Source: GCA-2718815 sp963578105
Lineage (GTDB): Bacteria > Planctomycetota > Planctomycetia > Pirellulales > Pirellulaceae
DNA: 64,000 bases
Direction: 5' to 3'
Assembly (NCBI GenBank): GCA_963578105.1
Contig: CAUZBP010000011.1
Coordinates: 18,645-82,644 of the forward strand
A model generated the notes under the pieces. It was not told where the DNA came from. It did not search any database and was given only the letters and a program-made list of their open reading frames with translations. Made by a program: the position numbers and the translations under genes. Positions 53,340 to 63,248 of this stretch are shown piece by piece; the first letter of the stretch is position 1, and the number at the start of each line of letters is the position of its first letter.

Positions 53340-55466
53340 ATGTCGCTAGATCCTTACTCCTTCTGTCCTTGCGGCAGTGGCAAGAAAATCAAATTCTGTT
53401 GTTGTTCCGACCTAGCTTCCGATCTCGACCGAGTCATCAAAATGTTTGCAGGCGATCAACGGATTGCTTGTCTGGCCCAGATCGACAAACTGATTAACGA
53501 AGGCAAGGATCGCGCCGCGTTTCTGGCAATCAAGACCCGACTGCACTTCGAACTCGAACAGGTTGAAGAAGCAAAGGAAGTCGTCCAACGCTTTTTTGAA
53601 AAATATCCGGACAATCCTATCGCACTCAGTCAATCGGCCATTTTGCAGAGTATTGATCCCGAGGGTCCTGATGGAGTCGATTTCCTTCAGCGCGCCTTTG
53701 ACATCTGCGAAGGCAAGATCCCTTCCGACGTCGTCGATGCTCTGGGATCCGTCGCACAGCGTCTACTGGCGGATGGAAAGGTGATTGCCGCCCGTGCCCA
53801 TTTGATGATCACGACTGCCTTAAACAAAGAGGATGAAAACAGCCGGGCGTTGGTGACAGAACTTATGTCTTCCCAGCAAATCCCCATGCTGCTACGCACG
53901 GGTTTATCTCTCTATCCAGTTCCAGAGGACGCACCTTACCGTCCAGCCTTGGAGGAGGCCGTCCAGGGGGCAAATCTGGGTCTTTGGGCAGCAACTGTTG
54001 AGAAGCTCGGGTATCTTACGAATCGATTTCCAGAGGAGCCTGCCGTTTGGAGTCGGCTGGCAACTATGCAGTGTTATTTGGGTCATCATCCGCAGGCTGT
54101 CGAAGCTTTACGGAGATTCGTCGGGCTGAAACGTGTTTCATTGGAAGCTGCTGTTGAAGCCGAAGCCCTGGCTCAGATGCTTGATGTCGATTCTGATGAG
54201 CCTCTCGAGTTGCGCAGCATCGTGTTCCACGTCCCTGATGTAGAACAGCTTGTCGATCGACTTCTTAGCGATCCCCAGGCTTCACGCCTGCCGGACGGCC
54301 TAACTCCTAGAACCGTGAACGAAGATGCGCCCCCACCGAAGGTAGCTTTCGAAATCCTGGACCGACCCAAGTTGACGTCCATGGCGGACATTGAATTGAC
54401 CAACATTCCCCGAATCGTTGGCGAACTGTTTGTGTTTGGTAAACAGACTGATCGTGATGCTCGCGCCGAATTCATCTTGCCCTCAATCGATCTGGAATCC
54501 AGCCAAATGAAACTCTGCGAGTGGCTTGGTGATCTATTGGGATCCGAGGAGTCGCAGGTGAAAGTCGCGGACATACCTGGAATCATGGCTCGATTGGAAC
54601 TTCGCGAAAAGTTTCCCGAGGATGCCACACCAGACCAGATCGATGATCTGCGGACCCAATCGCAGATGACAAATATCCTGGAGTGCTGGCCCCACATTGA
54701 AATGCGGGTGCTGGACGGAAAAAGCCCTGCAGCGGCCGCATCGATTGCCCCGTTGCGCAAACGATTGCTGGCCTGTTTGTTACGCCTTGAAATGGGTTTG
54801 GAACAAATTCCCCGTAAGCTGGATTCCAATCGACTCCGTGAAAATTTGGGAATACCCTGCGTGGAAACGATTGATCCCTGGAAGAAAGATCTAACCCAAA
54901 TTCCTATCTGGCAGCTGTCACATGTCGATATTTTGAAACTATCGGATGAACAACTGTATCAATCTTTCCAGCGGGCTGTCATGTATGGTGCCGCCCACGC
55001 TATCTCACAATTGGGGCGAGAAGCACTCACTCGTGATTCGTTACGAGAACAGCTCCCAATCGACGTACTCCATGGCTTGTTAGGCCGTTGGTCTTATTCA
55101 AGCCGAGAGTCTTTGGACCATCTACTCAAGGCCCGAGAAGCTGCTGTCGACAACGGCCGTTCACCTGCCGTGTGGATCATTGCTGAACTCCCCCTACGTT
55201 TTCAGCGGAGAGAGGTCGACGAATTTGAAAAGTTGGTTGAAGAAATTCAGCTGCGGTACATCGACGAACCAGGGATATTGCCGCGACTGCAACAAACTTT
55301 GATGCAGCTCGGATTTGTTTCAAATACGGATGAGACACCTGAGGAAACTGCGGAACCTGTATTGGCAAATCCGACGGAGTCGGCAAGCGAAATTTGGACA
55401 CCAGAAAATTCTGTGTCGTCAAAGGAAAGTGATAAGCCCGGTTTGTGGGTACCCGGTGACGATTAA
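53340..55466 (+). CDS. SEC-C motif protein with long TPR-like helical region
   Basis: A 708-residue cytoplasmic protein. It opens with a SEC-C zinc motif, C9-x-C11 and C20-C21 in CPCGSGKKIKFCC. After that come helical repeats of TPR type (about 30-290: LNEGKDRAAFLAIKTRLHF, AVWSRLATMQCYLGHHPQAVEALRRF), a middle part of unknown fold (about 300-480) and a helical C-terminus with an acidic tail. I recognise SEC-C-TPR proteins in planctomycetes, but no function is known. The start at 53340 (MSLDPYSFCPCG) is fixed by the motif. Confidence 0.78.
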   Translation: MSLDPYSFCPCGSGKKIKFCCCSDLASDLDRVIKMFAGDQRIACLAQIDKLINEGKDRAAFLAIKTRLHFELEQVEEAKEVVQRFFEKYPDNPIALSQSAILQSIDPEGPDGVDFLQRAFDICEGKIPSDVVDALGSVAQRLLADGKVIAARAHLMITTALNKEDENSRALVTELMSSQQIPMLLRTGLSLYPVPEDAPYRPALEEAVQGANLGLWAATVEKLGYLTNRFPEEPAVWSRLATMQCYLGHHPQAVEALRRFVGLKRVSLEAAVEAEALAQMLDVDSDEPLELRSIVFHVPDVEQLVDRLLSDPQASRLPDGLTPRTVNEDAPPPKVAFEILDRPKLTSMADIELTNIPRIVGELFVFGKQTDRDARAEFILPSIDLESSQMKLCEWLGDLLGSEESQVKVADIPGIMARLELREKFPEDATPDQIDDLRTQSQMTNILECWPHIEMRVLDGKSPAAAASIAPLRKRLLACLLRLEMGLEQIPRKLDSNRLRENLGIPCVETIDPWKKDLTQIPIWQLSHVDILKLSDEQLYQSFQRAVMYGAAHAISQLGREALTRDSLREQLPIDVLHGLLGRWSYSSRESLDHLLKAREAAVDNGRSPAVWIIAELPLRFQRREVDEFEKLVEEIQLRYIDEPGILPRLQQTLMQLGFVSNTDETPEETAEPVLANPTESASEIWTPENSVSSKESDKPGLWVPGDD

Positions 55467-55493
55467 ATTTGATCGACCAATCGGCTGTGCACG

Positions 55494-56597
55494 ATGAACT
55501 TCTCCGATCTCGAACGCCGCCACATGCAACGAGCCCTTCAGCTCGCAGAACGCGGGCAAGGGTATGTCGAACCCAATCCCATGGTGGGTTGTGTGATTGT
55601 GTGCCAGGACCATGTCGTGTCCGAAGGGTGGCACCGAAGGTACGGTGGACCTCATGCTGAAGTGGACGCGCTGCTTGCCGCCTCCAGTTCCGTCAACAAC
55701 GGTACGATGTTCGTGACTCTGGAACCCTGCTGTCATGATGCAAAAACACCACCTTGTACAACCGCCATTAAAAAAGCGGGCATCCGGAAGGTCGTGATTG
55801 CGGAGCAGGACCCTTATTCCGAAGTGTGTGGCCGGGGAATTGCAGAACTTCAATCAGCGGGGCTGGAGGTCGAAATTGGCCTGTTGGCAGCCGAGGCACA
55901 TTTGGTCAATGCACCGTATCACAAGTTGTTGGCGAAACAACAACCATGGGTCATTGCTAAATGGGCCATGACCATGGATGGAAATATTGCCACTCACACG
56001 GGAAGTAGCCGTTGGATTTCCGGTGAAGAGTCTCGTACCCGGGTACACAAGTTGCGCGGGCGTGTGGATGCAGTCCTTGTCGGTCGCAAAACGGCTGCTC
56101 AGGACGACCCTTTACTGACTGCTCGTCCACCCGGACCTCGTCAGCCGCTGCGGATTGTCATGGACTCCCAGGCCTCATTATCTGACCAGTCGCAACTGGT
56201 GCGGACAGCCAAACAACACCCCGTCATGGTGGTCACCGTGCCAGAAGCCGAGCAACAACGCGTTGAGCATCTGGAATCCATGGGATGTGAAATTTTTTGT
56301 TGCAGTAGTGAGTCACCCGTGCAGCGGATGAACGAATTGCTGGACGAACTGGGGAAACGGCGCATTACCAATGTGCTAGCAGAAGGAGGAGGCGAACTAC
56401 TGGGTAGTCTCTTTGATCTCGCTGCGATCGATGAAGTGCACGTCTTCATTGCTCCCAAGCTGGTTGGAGGCCAAAACGCCCGGGGCGCCATCCTGGGAGA
56501 CGGAACTTCGGAAATGATTGACGCCCGCGGAATAGAAACGTTGGATATCCAGTTTTGTGATCAGGATATCTACGTTTCAGGACGAATCAGGCGATGA
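55494..56597 (+). CDS. ribD: Riboflavin biosynthesis deaminase/reductase
   Basis: A 367-residue bifunctional enzyme of riboflavin synthesis. The deaminase domain has the zinc site H54-A-E56 and C79...C88 (PCCHDAKTPPC), the reductase domain (about 150-367) has KWAMTMDGNIATHTGSSRWIS, the NADPH loop and AEGGGELLGSLFD. Full length and conserved. The start is 28 bp after the SEC-C gene's stop, so the two may share a transcript. ribBA is at 59.8-61.0 kb on the other strand; ribE and ribH are not seen. Confidence 0.94.
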   Translation: MNFSDLERRHMQRALQLAERGQGYVEPNPMVGCVIVCQDHVVSEGWHRRYGGPHAEVDALLAASSSVNNGTMFVTLEPCCHDAKTPPCTTAIKKAGIRKVVIAEQDPYSEVCGRGIAELQSAGLEVEIGLLAAEAHLVNAPYHKLLAKQQPWVIAKWAMTMDGNIATHTGSSRWISGEESRTRVHKLRGRVDAVLVGRKTAAQDDPLLTARPPGPRQPLRIVMDSQASLSDQSQLVRTAKQHPVMVVTVPEAEQQRVEHLESMGCEIFCCSSESPVQRMNELLDELGKRRITNVLAEGGGELLGSLFDLAAIDEVHVFIAPKLVGGQNARGAILGDGTSEMIDARGIETLDIQFCDQDIYVSGRIRR

Positions 56598-56839
56598 ACT
56601 TTTGGTTGTAACATAAGCTGACGGTGAGGTGGACATTCACACTGGTCACAAGCTCCTCGTGTTTCTTCGTTCGTTGCTGACCGGAGCGAACAGAAACCAG
56701 CGCTGCCGAATCCTTTCGCTTACCCTACAATAAAATTCAGCGGTTAAGACGATTATTTACCACGTGGCGAGTAAATCACGCCATGACTGTGTGACCAGAA
56801 CTGTGAACTCACGGAGCCGATGGCCCCAAGGGAAACGTG

Positions 56840-58855
56840 ATGATGCTTCCAAATGTAATCAACGGCAAGGTGACAAGACTCTTGGTTGCGACACTGGGAA
56901 CGGGCCTGACCTTGATACTTCCCGCCTGCAGTGATTCGAGTCACGAACCAATCACTGCAGAAAGCAGTCGACTACAAGTCATGGAGGACACGTCCGGCGG
57001 GACTGCGGACAACGCAACCGGAAATTTCGCCCGTCAGTCTGTTGCTTCAGGCAGCGCACCAGGATCAACAGGTTCCTCATCATCACGTCCAAGTGGTGGG
57101 GAGCAATCCATTCCGCAAGACCCTTTTGCAAACACGGCTCTTGATCTTGTCCCACCTCAAACGCCCGGATCCTCCTCTCCGCCTGCGGGGAGCCGTCCAG
57201 CCCGCACCTCCGCAGAGTTGATCGAATTCATTGAAAGTATTGAACAGCGGATAGCCGCATCAGATGTCCCCGGTTCGACACACGAAGAACAACTCAATTC
57301 ATTCTCACAGCTCATGCGAAACCGTTTGCGGGCAGCAGAACAGATTCTTGCTCAGCAGCATTCCCCGGAACAACGACTCAAGGCCGCACATGCAAAACTC
57401 GACTCGCTGCAAGCCGTGGTACTAAGTACGCCACCCGGTAGTTCCGCGAATTCAGACGACCTGAATGCTTTATTAAATTATGCTGAAACGCTTCGCATGG
57501 ACGAAGAAAACGACCTGCGCCTGGCAGGAACATTCGCCAAACTACAGGCGCTGAATATCGTCGCCGCTTCAGGTGATCGGAAGGCCGTCGCGGAGCTGGA
57601 CGAGTTACTGGAATCTCTTCTGACCAGTGACAATCCGGACATCCGGTTACGGGCTGTGCAGCAGAAACTGTCCATCATGGGCCAGTTCATCCGGGCACAA
57701 ATTCCCGATGCCCGCGAAAAACTGGTGGAGTTTGCTAACTCAGTGACAGACGATTCCGATCCCCGTGTCGTTGAATTCGCCAGAATCGGACTGCTGTCGT
57801 TGGCAGTGCTCGATCTCAAAACTGGTGATGCTGGTGACCCAACCCAGGTCGTTGTGGATCTAGAAAAGATCTTGCAAAAGGTCACCAACGCGGAAGATGT
57901 GTTTGAAATCGCCAGCACTGCAACGCTCATTCTTCTGAATCAAGGCTACCTGCGTGAAGCGACAATCGTCCGTAAACGAGTTCAGGAAGTCTTTCAGGAC
58001 CATGAAAACCCACAATTAGCCACTGCGGCAGTCGAACTGGAACTGAGAGCCGGCTTGACCAACTTCCAATTGCAGGTGCAGTCCTTCGTGGGGGGCCAAC
58101 TGACAGAACAGGAGCCACTCCTGTCCTCTGTAGAAGCCCTCCTGACTACGGGTGAAGTCGGTGCCCCCAAGCTAAACGTCATTTTAAACGCTGCAATTAA
58201 TTTGGAATATGGAGGTCACATTGAAGTTGCTTCCCAAATTTATGGCTGGATCGAGAAAGCTTATCAAGAACACGAGGAGGAACGACTGGCTGAAACTGCC
58301 ACGATGAGCGTCGCCATGGGCCGGCTACGATTAGGGCTGGTGGGACAACCGATGGAGTTGTCCGGTAAAATAGAAACGGGTGAAGATTTTGATTGGAACC
58401 AATACGCGGGAAAGGTCGTGCTGGTCGATTTCTGGGCGACTCACTGCGCTCCTTGTCTGGCAGAGATTCCAAACTTAAAACGAGTCTATGAGCAGTTTCA
58501 TGATGCGGGATTCGAAGTCGTTGGCGTTAATCTGGATTTTGATCCCGGCAAGGCAATCCGCTTCATCGAAAAAGAACAGTTGCCCTGGGTCACCTTGCTT
58601 TCAGAGGAGGACGGATCAAATCCCAACGCTGAACGATACGGCGTACAAGCCATCCCCTTTGTAGTCCTCGTCGGACGAGACGGCAAGGTTGCTGCTTTAC
58701 ACCTGAGAGGACCGGAACTGTCCTCAAAAGTCGAAGAGATGCTGGGCACCTCGCTCCAACAAACACCTGCAGAAGATGTCTCCAGTGCCGCTGACACGAC
58801 GGACGAACAAACCCGGCTGACAGCCAAACCGGAGCGAGAACTGCCATTGCCCTGA
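56840..58855 (+). CDS. Lipoprotein with helical linker and C-terminal TlpA-type thioredoxin domain
   Basis: A 671-residue lipoprotein. N-terminal signal with lipobox ILPAC and the lipid-anchored Cys near residue 31. Then a low-complexity Ser/Pro/Gly region (about 45-115), a long alpha-helical part (about 120-500) and a thioredoxin domain of TlpA type: DFWATHCAPCLAEIPNLKR with C536 and C539, ending in GVQAIPFVVLVGRDGKV with the cis-Pro. The long helical insertion between anchor and thioredoxin is unlike simple TlpA proteins. Likely redox role outside the membrane. ATG 56840 fits the ribosome site (AAGGGA); GTG 56837 and ATG 56843 are also near. Confidence 0.85.
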   Translation: MMLPNVINGKVTRLLVATLGTGLTLILPACSDSSHEPITAESSRLQVMEDTSGGTADNATGNFARQSVASGSAPGSTGSSSSRPSGGEQSIPQDPFANTALDLVPPQTPGSSSPPAGSRPARTSAELIEFIESIEQRIAASDVPGSTHEEQLNSFSQLMRNRLRAAEQILAQQHSPEQRLKAAHAKLDSLQAVVLSTPPGSSANSDDLNALLNYAETLRMDEENDLRLAGTFAKLQALNIVAASGDRKAVAELDELLESLLTSDNPDIRLRAVQQKLSIMGQFIRAQIPDAREKLVEFANSVTDDSDPRVVEFARIGLLSLAVLDLKTGDAGDPTQVVVDLEKILQKVTNAEDVFEIASTATLILLNQGYLREATIVRKRVQEVFQDHENPQLATAAVELELRAGLTNFQLQVQSFVGGQLTEQEPLLSSVEALLTTGEVGAPKLNVILNAAINLEYGGHIEVASQIYGWIEKAYQEHEEERLAETATMSVAMGRLRLGLVGQPMELSGKIETGEDFDWNQYAGKVVLVDFWATHCAPCLAEIPNLKRVYEQFHDAGFEVVGVNLDFDPGKAIRFIEKEQLPWVTLLSEEDGSNPNAERYGVQAIPFVVLVGRDGKVAALHLRGPELSSKVEEMLGTSLQQTPAEDVSSAADTTDEQTRLTAKPERELPLP

Positions 58856-59054
58856 GGACGCGCCTCATGAGCCCCGGCCTGCCCTCAACAAACAGCCTGC
58901 AGCAGATGCCGTAGTACGGGTCGTTCCGTCACCCACGCGGGCCCAATCGCAGGCAGCACTGAAGCAGAACCAGATCTTCAATTGCATGCTCTTTTACCGG
59001 ACACGTTGATTCGAAAGTTCGCTGAAAGGGTGCGTTGTCGCTCGATTCTTATCC

Positions 59055-59516
59055 TCAACAATTCGCTAAATCCCTGCCAGTACGTTCCACTCCACCGAAG
59101 TTCACCACTTGCAAAAACCGCCCTCCGTTATCGTACCAACCAAGTTCGGTAAACCGACACCAGGTGAGTTCCACGAGAAATGACAGCCAGTGACCGTTAC
59201 GGGTCGGCAAGGAGGCGATTGCGTTGCGAAATGCAATTGGGTGCTGGTGATAAAAGTCGAAACCTGTGTTTGAAATCTGCTTACCAACCACAATCACTGA
59301 CTCACCAGCAGGCTCCATTTCATCTTTGCCAACCGGACAGAGTTTAATCAAATATGGAAACGGGTGTCGCTCTGAACGGCGACGTTTCTCCGGTTTGGAC
59401 AACGCAAGACGGCTGTCCAACAACCTTCGGACTCGACGGTGAATGTCGTCCGTTGTTTGCCTGGGTTTTCGCCCCAACGAATTGGTGGACGCAGCTTGAA
59501 TCGTGGACGTTGACAT
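59055..59516 (-). CDS. PilZ-like domain protein
   Basis: A 153-residue protein. After about 45 polar residues comes RRRSERHPFPYLIKLCP, like the RxxxR opening of PilZ domains, followed by GKQISNTGFDFYHQHP (resembling the D/N-x-S-x-x-G motif) and VELTWCRFTELGWYDNGGRF. A role in c-di-GMP sensing is possible. In the second motif the usual Asp is Gln (KQIS for xDxS), so c-di-GMP binding is uncertain. The start at 59516 gives MSTSTIQAAS; an upstream start at 59702 is unlikely. Confidence 0.58.
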   Translation of the reverse strand: MSTSTIQAASTNSLGRKPRQTTDDIHRRVRRLLDSRLALSKPEKRRRSERHPFPYLIKLCPVGKDEMEPAGESVIVVGKQISNTGFDFYHQHPIAFRNAIASLPTRNGHWLSFLVELTWCRFTELGWYDNGGRFLQVVNFGGVERTGRDLANC

Positions 59517-59777
59517 GGCACAACACGGGAGAAAAAGAAAACGATCAGCACGGCGCGAAGTGCGCAACAGGAACAGTTGGATCAAAGAAGAGGTTTGTCG
59601 GATTCCTGGCTGCACTTGCCGCAGCAACGAATTAGGATTTTCCGACCAGCGAAGATGAGAAGTAAACTTGAGAGTTGAATATGCAGATTTCAAAACCCAC
59701 AATTAATATCTAGTTTACAAAAGAGGGTGAGTCAAATAACTCCGATAAAAAGCTGTTGTGACCAACTCGTATCCGGG

Positions 59778-60986
59778 TCATTTGGGTAAATGATGTCCCA
59801 TCTTATCTCGTTTGGTAGCCAGGTAGTCGGCGTTGAATTCGTTCATGGGTGGCATGATGGGAACCTGGTCCACAACCTCTAAGTTAAAACCGCCGTAAAT
59901 AAAAGCATCGGTCTTTTTTGGATTATTTGTCAATAACCGAACTTTGGTGAGGCCCAAATCCTTCAATAACTGAATCCCTATGCCGTAGTCTCGCATATCG
60001 GCTTTGAATCCCAAGGCATGGTTCGCTTCGACAGTATCCAGTCCCTGATCCTGCAGCCCGTAAGCCTTGACCTTTTCCACCAGTCCAATACCCCGTCCTT
60101 CCTGGGGCAAATAGACAAGTACTCCGATTCCTTCGCGGCTGATCATTTCCAGCGCCAACTTTAATTGATCACCACAGTCACAACGCAAGGAGTCGATCAG
60201 ATCGCCAGTAAAACAACTCGAATGCAGGCGTACCAGTGGCGCACTCGCTGTAGCGACATCTCCCATCACTAACACCACGGGTTGCTGCTCTTCATACTTG
60301 ACTTCGTAAACCAACAACTGAAAGTCACCGTATTTCGTCGGCAGATTGGCCTCGGCCACTCGACTCACAAGTTTTTCAGCCACTCGCCGCTGGGCGATCA
60401 ATTGTTCAATTGAAATAATTTTCAAATCAAACTGTTCGGCCAGGTCCAATAATTGTTGACGGTTTGCTCGATCGCCATCGCGGTTCAGAATCTCGCACAG
60501 GACACCGGCCGGTGCCAGTCCCGCCATCCGAGCCAGATCTACCGTCGCTTCCGTATGTCCTGCGCGACGTAAAACTCCTCCTTCTTTAGCGACCAATGGC
60601 AAGACATGGCCGGGGCGGACAAAATCGTCCACTCGGCTATTGGGATCAATCATCGCTTCGATCGTCCGGGCGCGCTCCTGAGCCGTAATACCCGTTTTCG
60701 CAGAACAGTGATCGACGGGAACCGTGAACGCCGTCCTTTGAGATTCTGTGTTATGATCCACCATAGGAAAAAGTTTTAGGCGGTGGCACACATCAGGCAA
60801 CACCGGAGCACATAACAAGCCACGACCATAAGTGATCATGAAATTGACAACTTGAGGTGAGACCTTTTCAGCCGCACAGACAAAATCTCCTTCGTTTTCA
60901 CGATCTTCGGCGTCAACAACGATGACGATTTCACCACGGCCAATGGCGGCCACTGCTTCAGCTACAGAAGAAAAATTATCTGACAC
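59778..60986 (-). CDS. ribBA: Bifunctional DHBP synthase/GTP cyclohydrolase II
   Basis: A 402-residue riboflavin enzyme that supplies both precursors. The N-terminal DHBP synthase has VDAEDRENEGDF, YGRGLLCAPV and RRAGHTEATVDLA; the C-terminal cyclohydrolase has the zinc-binding SSCFTGDLIDSLRCDCGDQ, YLPQEGRGIGL and DTVEANHALGFKADMRDYGIG. The GTG start (60986) with ribosome site GGAGCG gives the usual N-terminus (VSDNFSSVAEAVAAI). The open frame to 61196 overlaps the divergent gene. A TATAAT candidate lies about 50 bp upstream. Confidence 0.93.
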   Translation of the reverse strand: MSDNFSSVAEAVAAIGRGEIVIVVDAEDRENEGDFVCAAEKVSPQVVNFMITYGRGLLCAPVLPDVCHRLKLFPMVDHNTESQRTAFTVPVDHCSAKTGITAQERARTIEAMIDPNSRVDDFVRPGHVLPLVAKEGGVLRRAGHTEATVDLARMAGLAPAGVLCEILNRDGDRANRQQLLDLAEQFDLKIISIEQLIAQRRVAEKLVSRVAEANLPTKYGDFQLLVYEVKYEEQQPVVLVMGDVATASAPLVRLHSSCFTGDLIDSLRCDCGDQLKLALEMISREGIGVLVYLPQEGRGIGLVEKVKAYGLQDQGLDTVEANHALGFKADMRDYGIGIQLLKDLGLTKVRLLTNNPKKTDAFIYGGFNLEVVDQVPIMPPMNEFNADYLATKRDKMGHHLPK

Positions 60987-61031
60987 GTGATTCGCTCCTG
61001 AATTCTCTTTCTGGTCCAACGGTTCATTTGT

Positions 61032-61037
61032 ATTATA
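61032..61037 (-). promoter_or_regulatory. Candidate -10 hexamer for ribBA
   Basis: On the minus strand the sequence reads TATAAT at 61037-61032, a perfect sigma70-type -10, with TGGAAA about 18 bp upstream as a weak -35. It is about 45 bp ahead of the ribBA GTG and within the short divergent space, so it may serve ribBA. No FMN riboswitch consensus was recognised. Confidence 0.4.
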
Positions 61038-61075
61038 GAGTCTAAAATTCAGCCTTTTCCAGAGGTAAGTTGGAA

Positions 61076-61897
61076 ATGTTAGAACGTGCCGAATATATCG
61101 AACAAGCCTATTTTTTCCGTACGTTAGGGGAACGCATGGATGAACAAATGCCTCTCCAGGAAGTCCTGGTGGGACTGCGTGACGAGGCACTATCAACGAC
61201 TAAATTGCCGCTGGCCATTGATTTCATGATATCTGAACTGCGCTACCGGGGTATTTTTGGATCTGCCATGAAACAGCTCAACCATTACTTTACGCCCTTT
61301 CAAACCTATTTGACAGAAGAAGCAGAGAGTGAACAGGGCCGATTTGACATGCGTTTAGCTTTTGAAATCTTACACCAGGATGCCAAATATCATGCCGTGA
61401 ACGACTTACCTCAGGGTGTTTTTATCTTCGCATTCGAAATACTCTGCAGAAACCGCCTCAGTTACGACCGGGGCCTGGAAGCAATTGCAAATGATCCCCT
61501 GTTTGATGAGGCATGGCGTGAATGGATTTTGACGGTCCGCCGACAGATAGGAATCGTAGATTTTGCGGACATGATCTATGTTCGTAGTGAATACTATCAG
61601 TTAAATAGAATTCGCCGTGGTCTACCGCGTGTGGACGAGCAGGCACCTGTACTCTTCGGCGAAAAGGAAGGAAAGATTGCCTGGGCTAATCGCCGCAAGG
61701 ACCCGCTCTATCTTTTCTCGGCACTTCAACGACACCTGGGATACCCGGAAGTTGCCAAGCCCAAAAAACCGGAAGACGCCTCGCAGATGCCCGCTAACAT
61801 CCTGCGCCGATTGGAACGTCTGGAAACCCGAATCAAGCTTGTAGAAGACGAGGCGCAAGGCGGAATCGATCTGACCAATTTTTATAAAAAGTCATGA
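61076..61897 (+). CDS. Conserved planctomycete hypothetical with C-terminal coiled coil
   Basis: A 273-residue cytoplasmic protein of largely helical prediction. Notable segments: ERAEYIEQAYFFRTLGERM, FEILHQDAKYHAVNDLPQG, YVRSEYYQLNRIRRG and a last coil NILRRLERLETRIKLVEDE. I have seen such proteins in planctomycetes and can name no function. Divergent from ribBA with 89 bp between them. ATG 61076 is preferred over TTG 61070. Confidence 0.75.
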   Translation: MLERAEYIEQAYFFRTLGERMDEQMPLQEVLVGLRDEALSTTKLPLAIDFMISELRYRGIFGSAMKQLNHYFTPFQTYLTEEAESEQGRFDMRLAFEILHQDAKYHAVNDLPQGVFIFAFEILCRNRLSYDRGLEAIANDPLFDEAWREWILTVRRQIGIVDFADMIYVRSEYYQLNRIRRGLPRVDEQAPVLFGEKEGKIAWANRRKDPLYLFSALQRHLGYPEVAKPKKPEDASQMPANILRRLERLETRIKLVEDEAQGGIDLTNFYKKS

Positions 61898-62045
61898 GCT
61901 GCGCCGCAAACTGGGCCAAACGCATGACTTCCTCCGCGGCGCCCCGTTTGTGACATGGAAAATCAACCGCTCGGAGATTTTTCTCTCGTCCGTTCTACGG
62001 GGTAAGTTCGAGAAAACATTCTTTGTTTTCATCTCCAACAGGCGG

Positions 62046-63248
62046 TCATCCAGCCTTACGGAGGGGTGTGTTCAGCCGAGAACCAGATGGCACCTGGCCG
62101 GTCACCTGTTCTAGACAATTTAACAGTTGGGCCTCGAACCGCGCCGTTTGAAAACGCAATGAATTCTTACGGGCCAGATTGCCCGCCAGTCGCTCGGGAT
62201 GCTGTTCCAACCAACTCATCGCCCGGACCAGGGACTCCGGTGACTGCTGGTCAAAAAACACCCCCGTACCCTTCCTTTCCTCACTCGCAGCCAGCAAGGT
62301 TTCCGAAACGCCGCCGCGATGATAGGCAATGACCGGGGTCCCACAGGCCTGGGCCTCGACCGGAACGATACCAAAGTCCTCCAAGCCTGGAAACAATAGA
62401 GCTCGACAACGGCGGAGGTAACTCCGGAGTTCTTCGTTACTGCGCCAGTGCAAGAATTTGACTTGTGGTCCCGCCATACGTTCCAGTTTTAAGCGATGCG
62501 AACCATCGCCAATGATGATGAGCTCGCGTCCCATCCTCTGGCTGGCTTGAATCGCCAGATCAATTCTCTTGTAGGGCACCAGGGCCGAGACACATAGGTA
62601 AAACTCCTCGCGTTGTGTTGAATGGTGCGGGGTGTAAAAGTTGGTATCAACCGGTGGATAGATCACTTGCGAAGTGCGGTTGTAACTCCGCTGAATTCGA
62701 TCCGCAATTGTCTTGCTAATTGCAACAAAGTGTGAAACACGGTGGCTGGCCCTGCGATCCCATTCACAGATGCGATCTAGAATCTCATTACGAAGTGGAT
62801 TCAACAGGTACTGATCAGGGGCTCGTTTCCAGAACGGTCGGCTGGAAGCCAGCGGACCTTTGGGTCCAAAGTACTGGTCGCGACAGTCCCAGGCATAACG
62901 CATGGGGGTAAAACAATAACAGATGTGAATTGCATTCGCCGGAATTTGGATGTTCTTGGCCACGGCGTGGCTGAAACTCAGGACAAGATCAACATCTTCG
63001 TCAATCTTCAGTTGTTGCACCGCCCATGGCATCAGCGGAAGCATGTAACGATAGTAGCGCCTGACCCCAGGTAGCTGCTGCAACGGGCTGGTTACGATAT
63101 TCATTTTTCTAATCGCGGGCGAAACCGTTTCGGGAACCGCAAGCAGGCAGTACAAACTGGCCTGGGGAAAATGGCGGCAAACAATTTCCAGACATTTCTC
63201 ACCACCCCGCATACCGGTTAGCCAATCATGTACGAGTGCGACTTTCAA
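62046..63248 (-). CDS. Family 4 glycosyltransferase
   Basis: A 400-residue GT-B enzyme. The opening VALVHDWLTGMRGGEKCLE is the nucleotide-sugar-transferase pattern of GT4; the C-terminal half has LVPYKRIDLAIQASQRMG (KRID), LIIIGDGSHRLKLE and the EX7E region FPGLEDFGIVPVEAQACGTPVIA. Between them sits YCFTPMRYAWD. It probably transfers a sugar for an extracellular polysaccharide or cell-surface glycan. No glycan cluster is in the window. Confidence 0.92.
   Translation of the reverse strand: MKVALVHDWLTGMRGGEKCLEIVCRHFPQASLYCLLAVPETVSPAIRKMNIVTSPLQQLPGVRRYYRYMLPLMPWAVQQLKIDEDVDLVLSFSHAVAKNIQIPANAIHICYCFTPMRYAWDCRDQYFGPKGPLASSRPFWKRAPDQYLLNPLRNEILDRICEWDRRASHRVSHFVAISKTIADRIQRSYNRTSQVIYPPVDTNFYTPHHSTQREEFYLCVSALVPYKRIDLAIQASQRMGRELIIIGDGSHRLKLERMAGPQVKFLHWRSNEELRSYLRRCRALLFPGLEDFGIVPVEAQACGTPVIAYHRGGVSETLLAASEERKGTGVFFDQQSPESLVRAMSWLEQHPERLAGNLARKNSLRFQTARFEAQLLNCLEQVTGQVPSGSRLNTPLRKAG

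Noticed and set aside
60987..61075. FMN riboswitch upstream of ribBA
   Set aside because: The space is only 89 bp and lacks the conserved RFN helices; only a -10 hexamer stands out.
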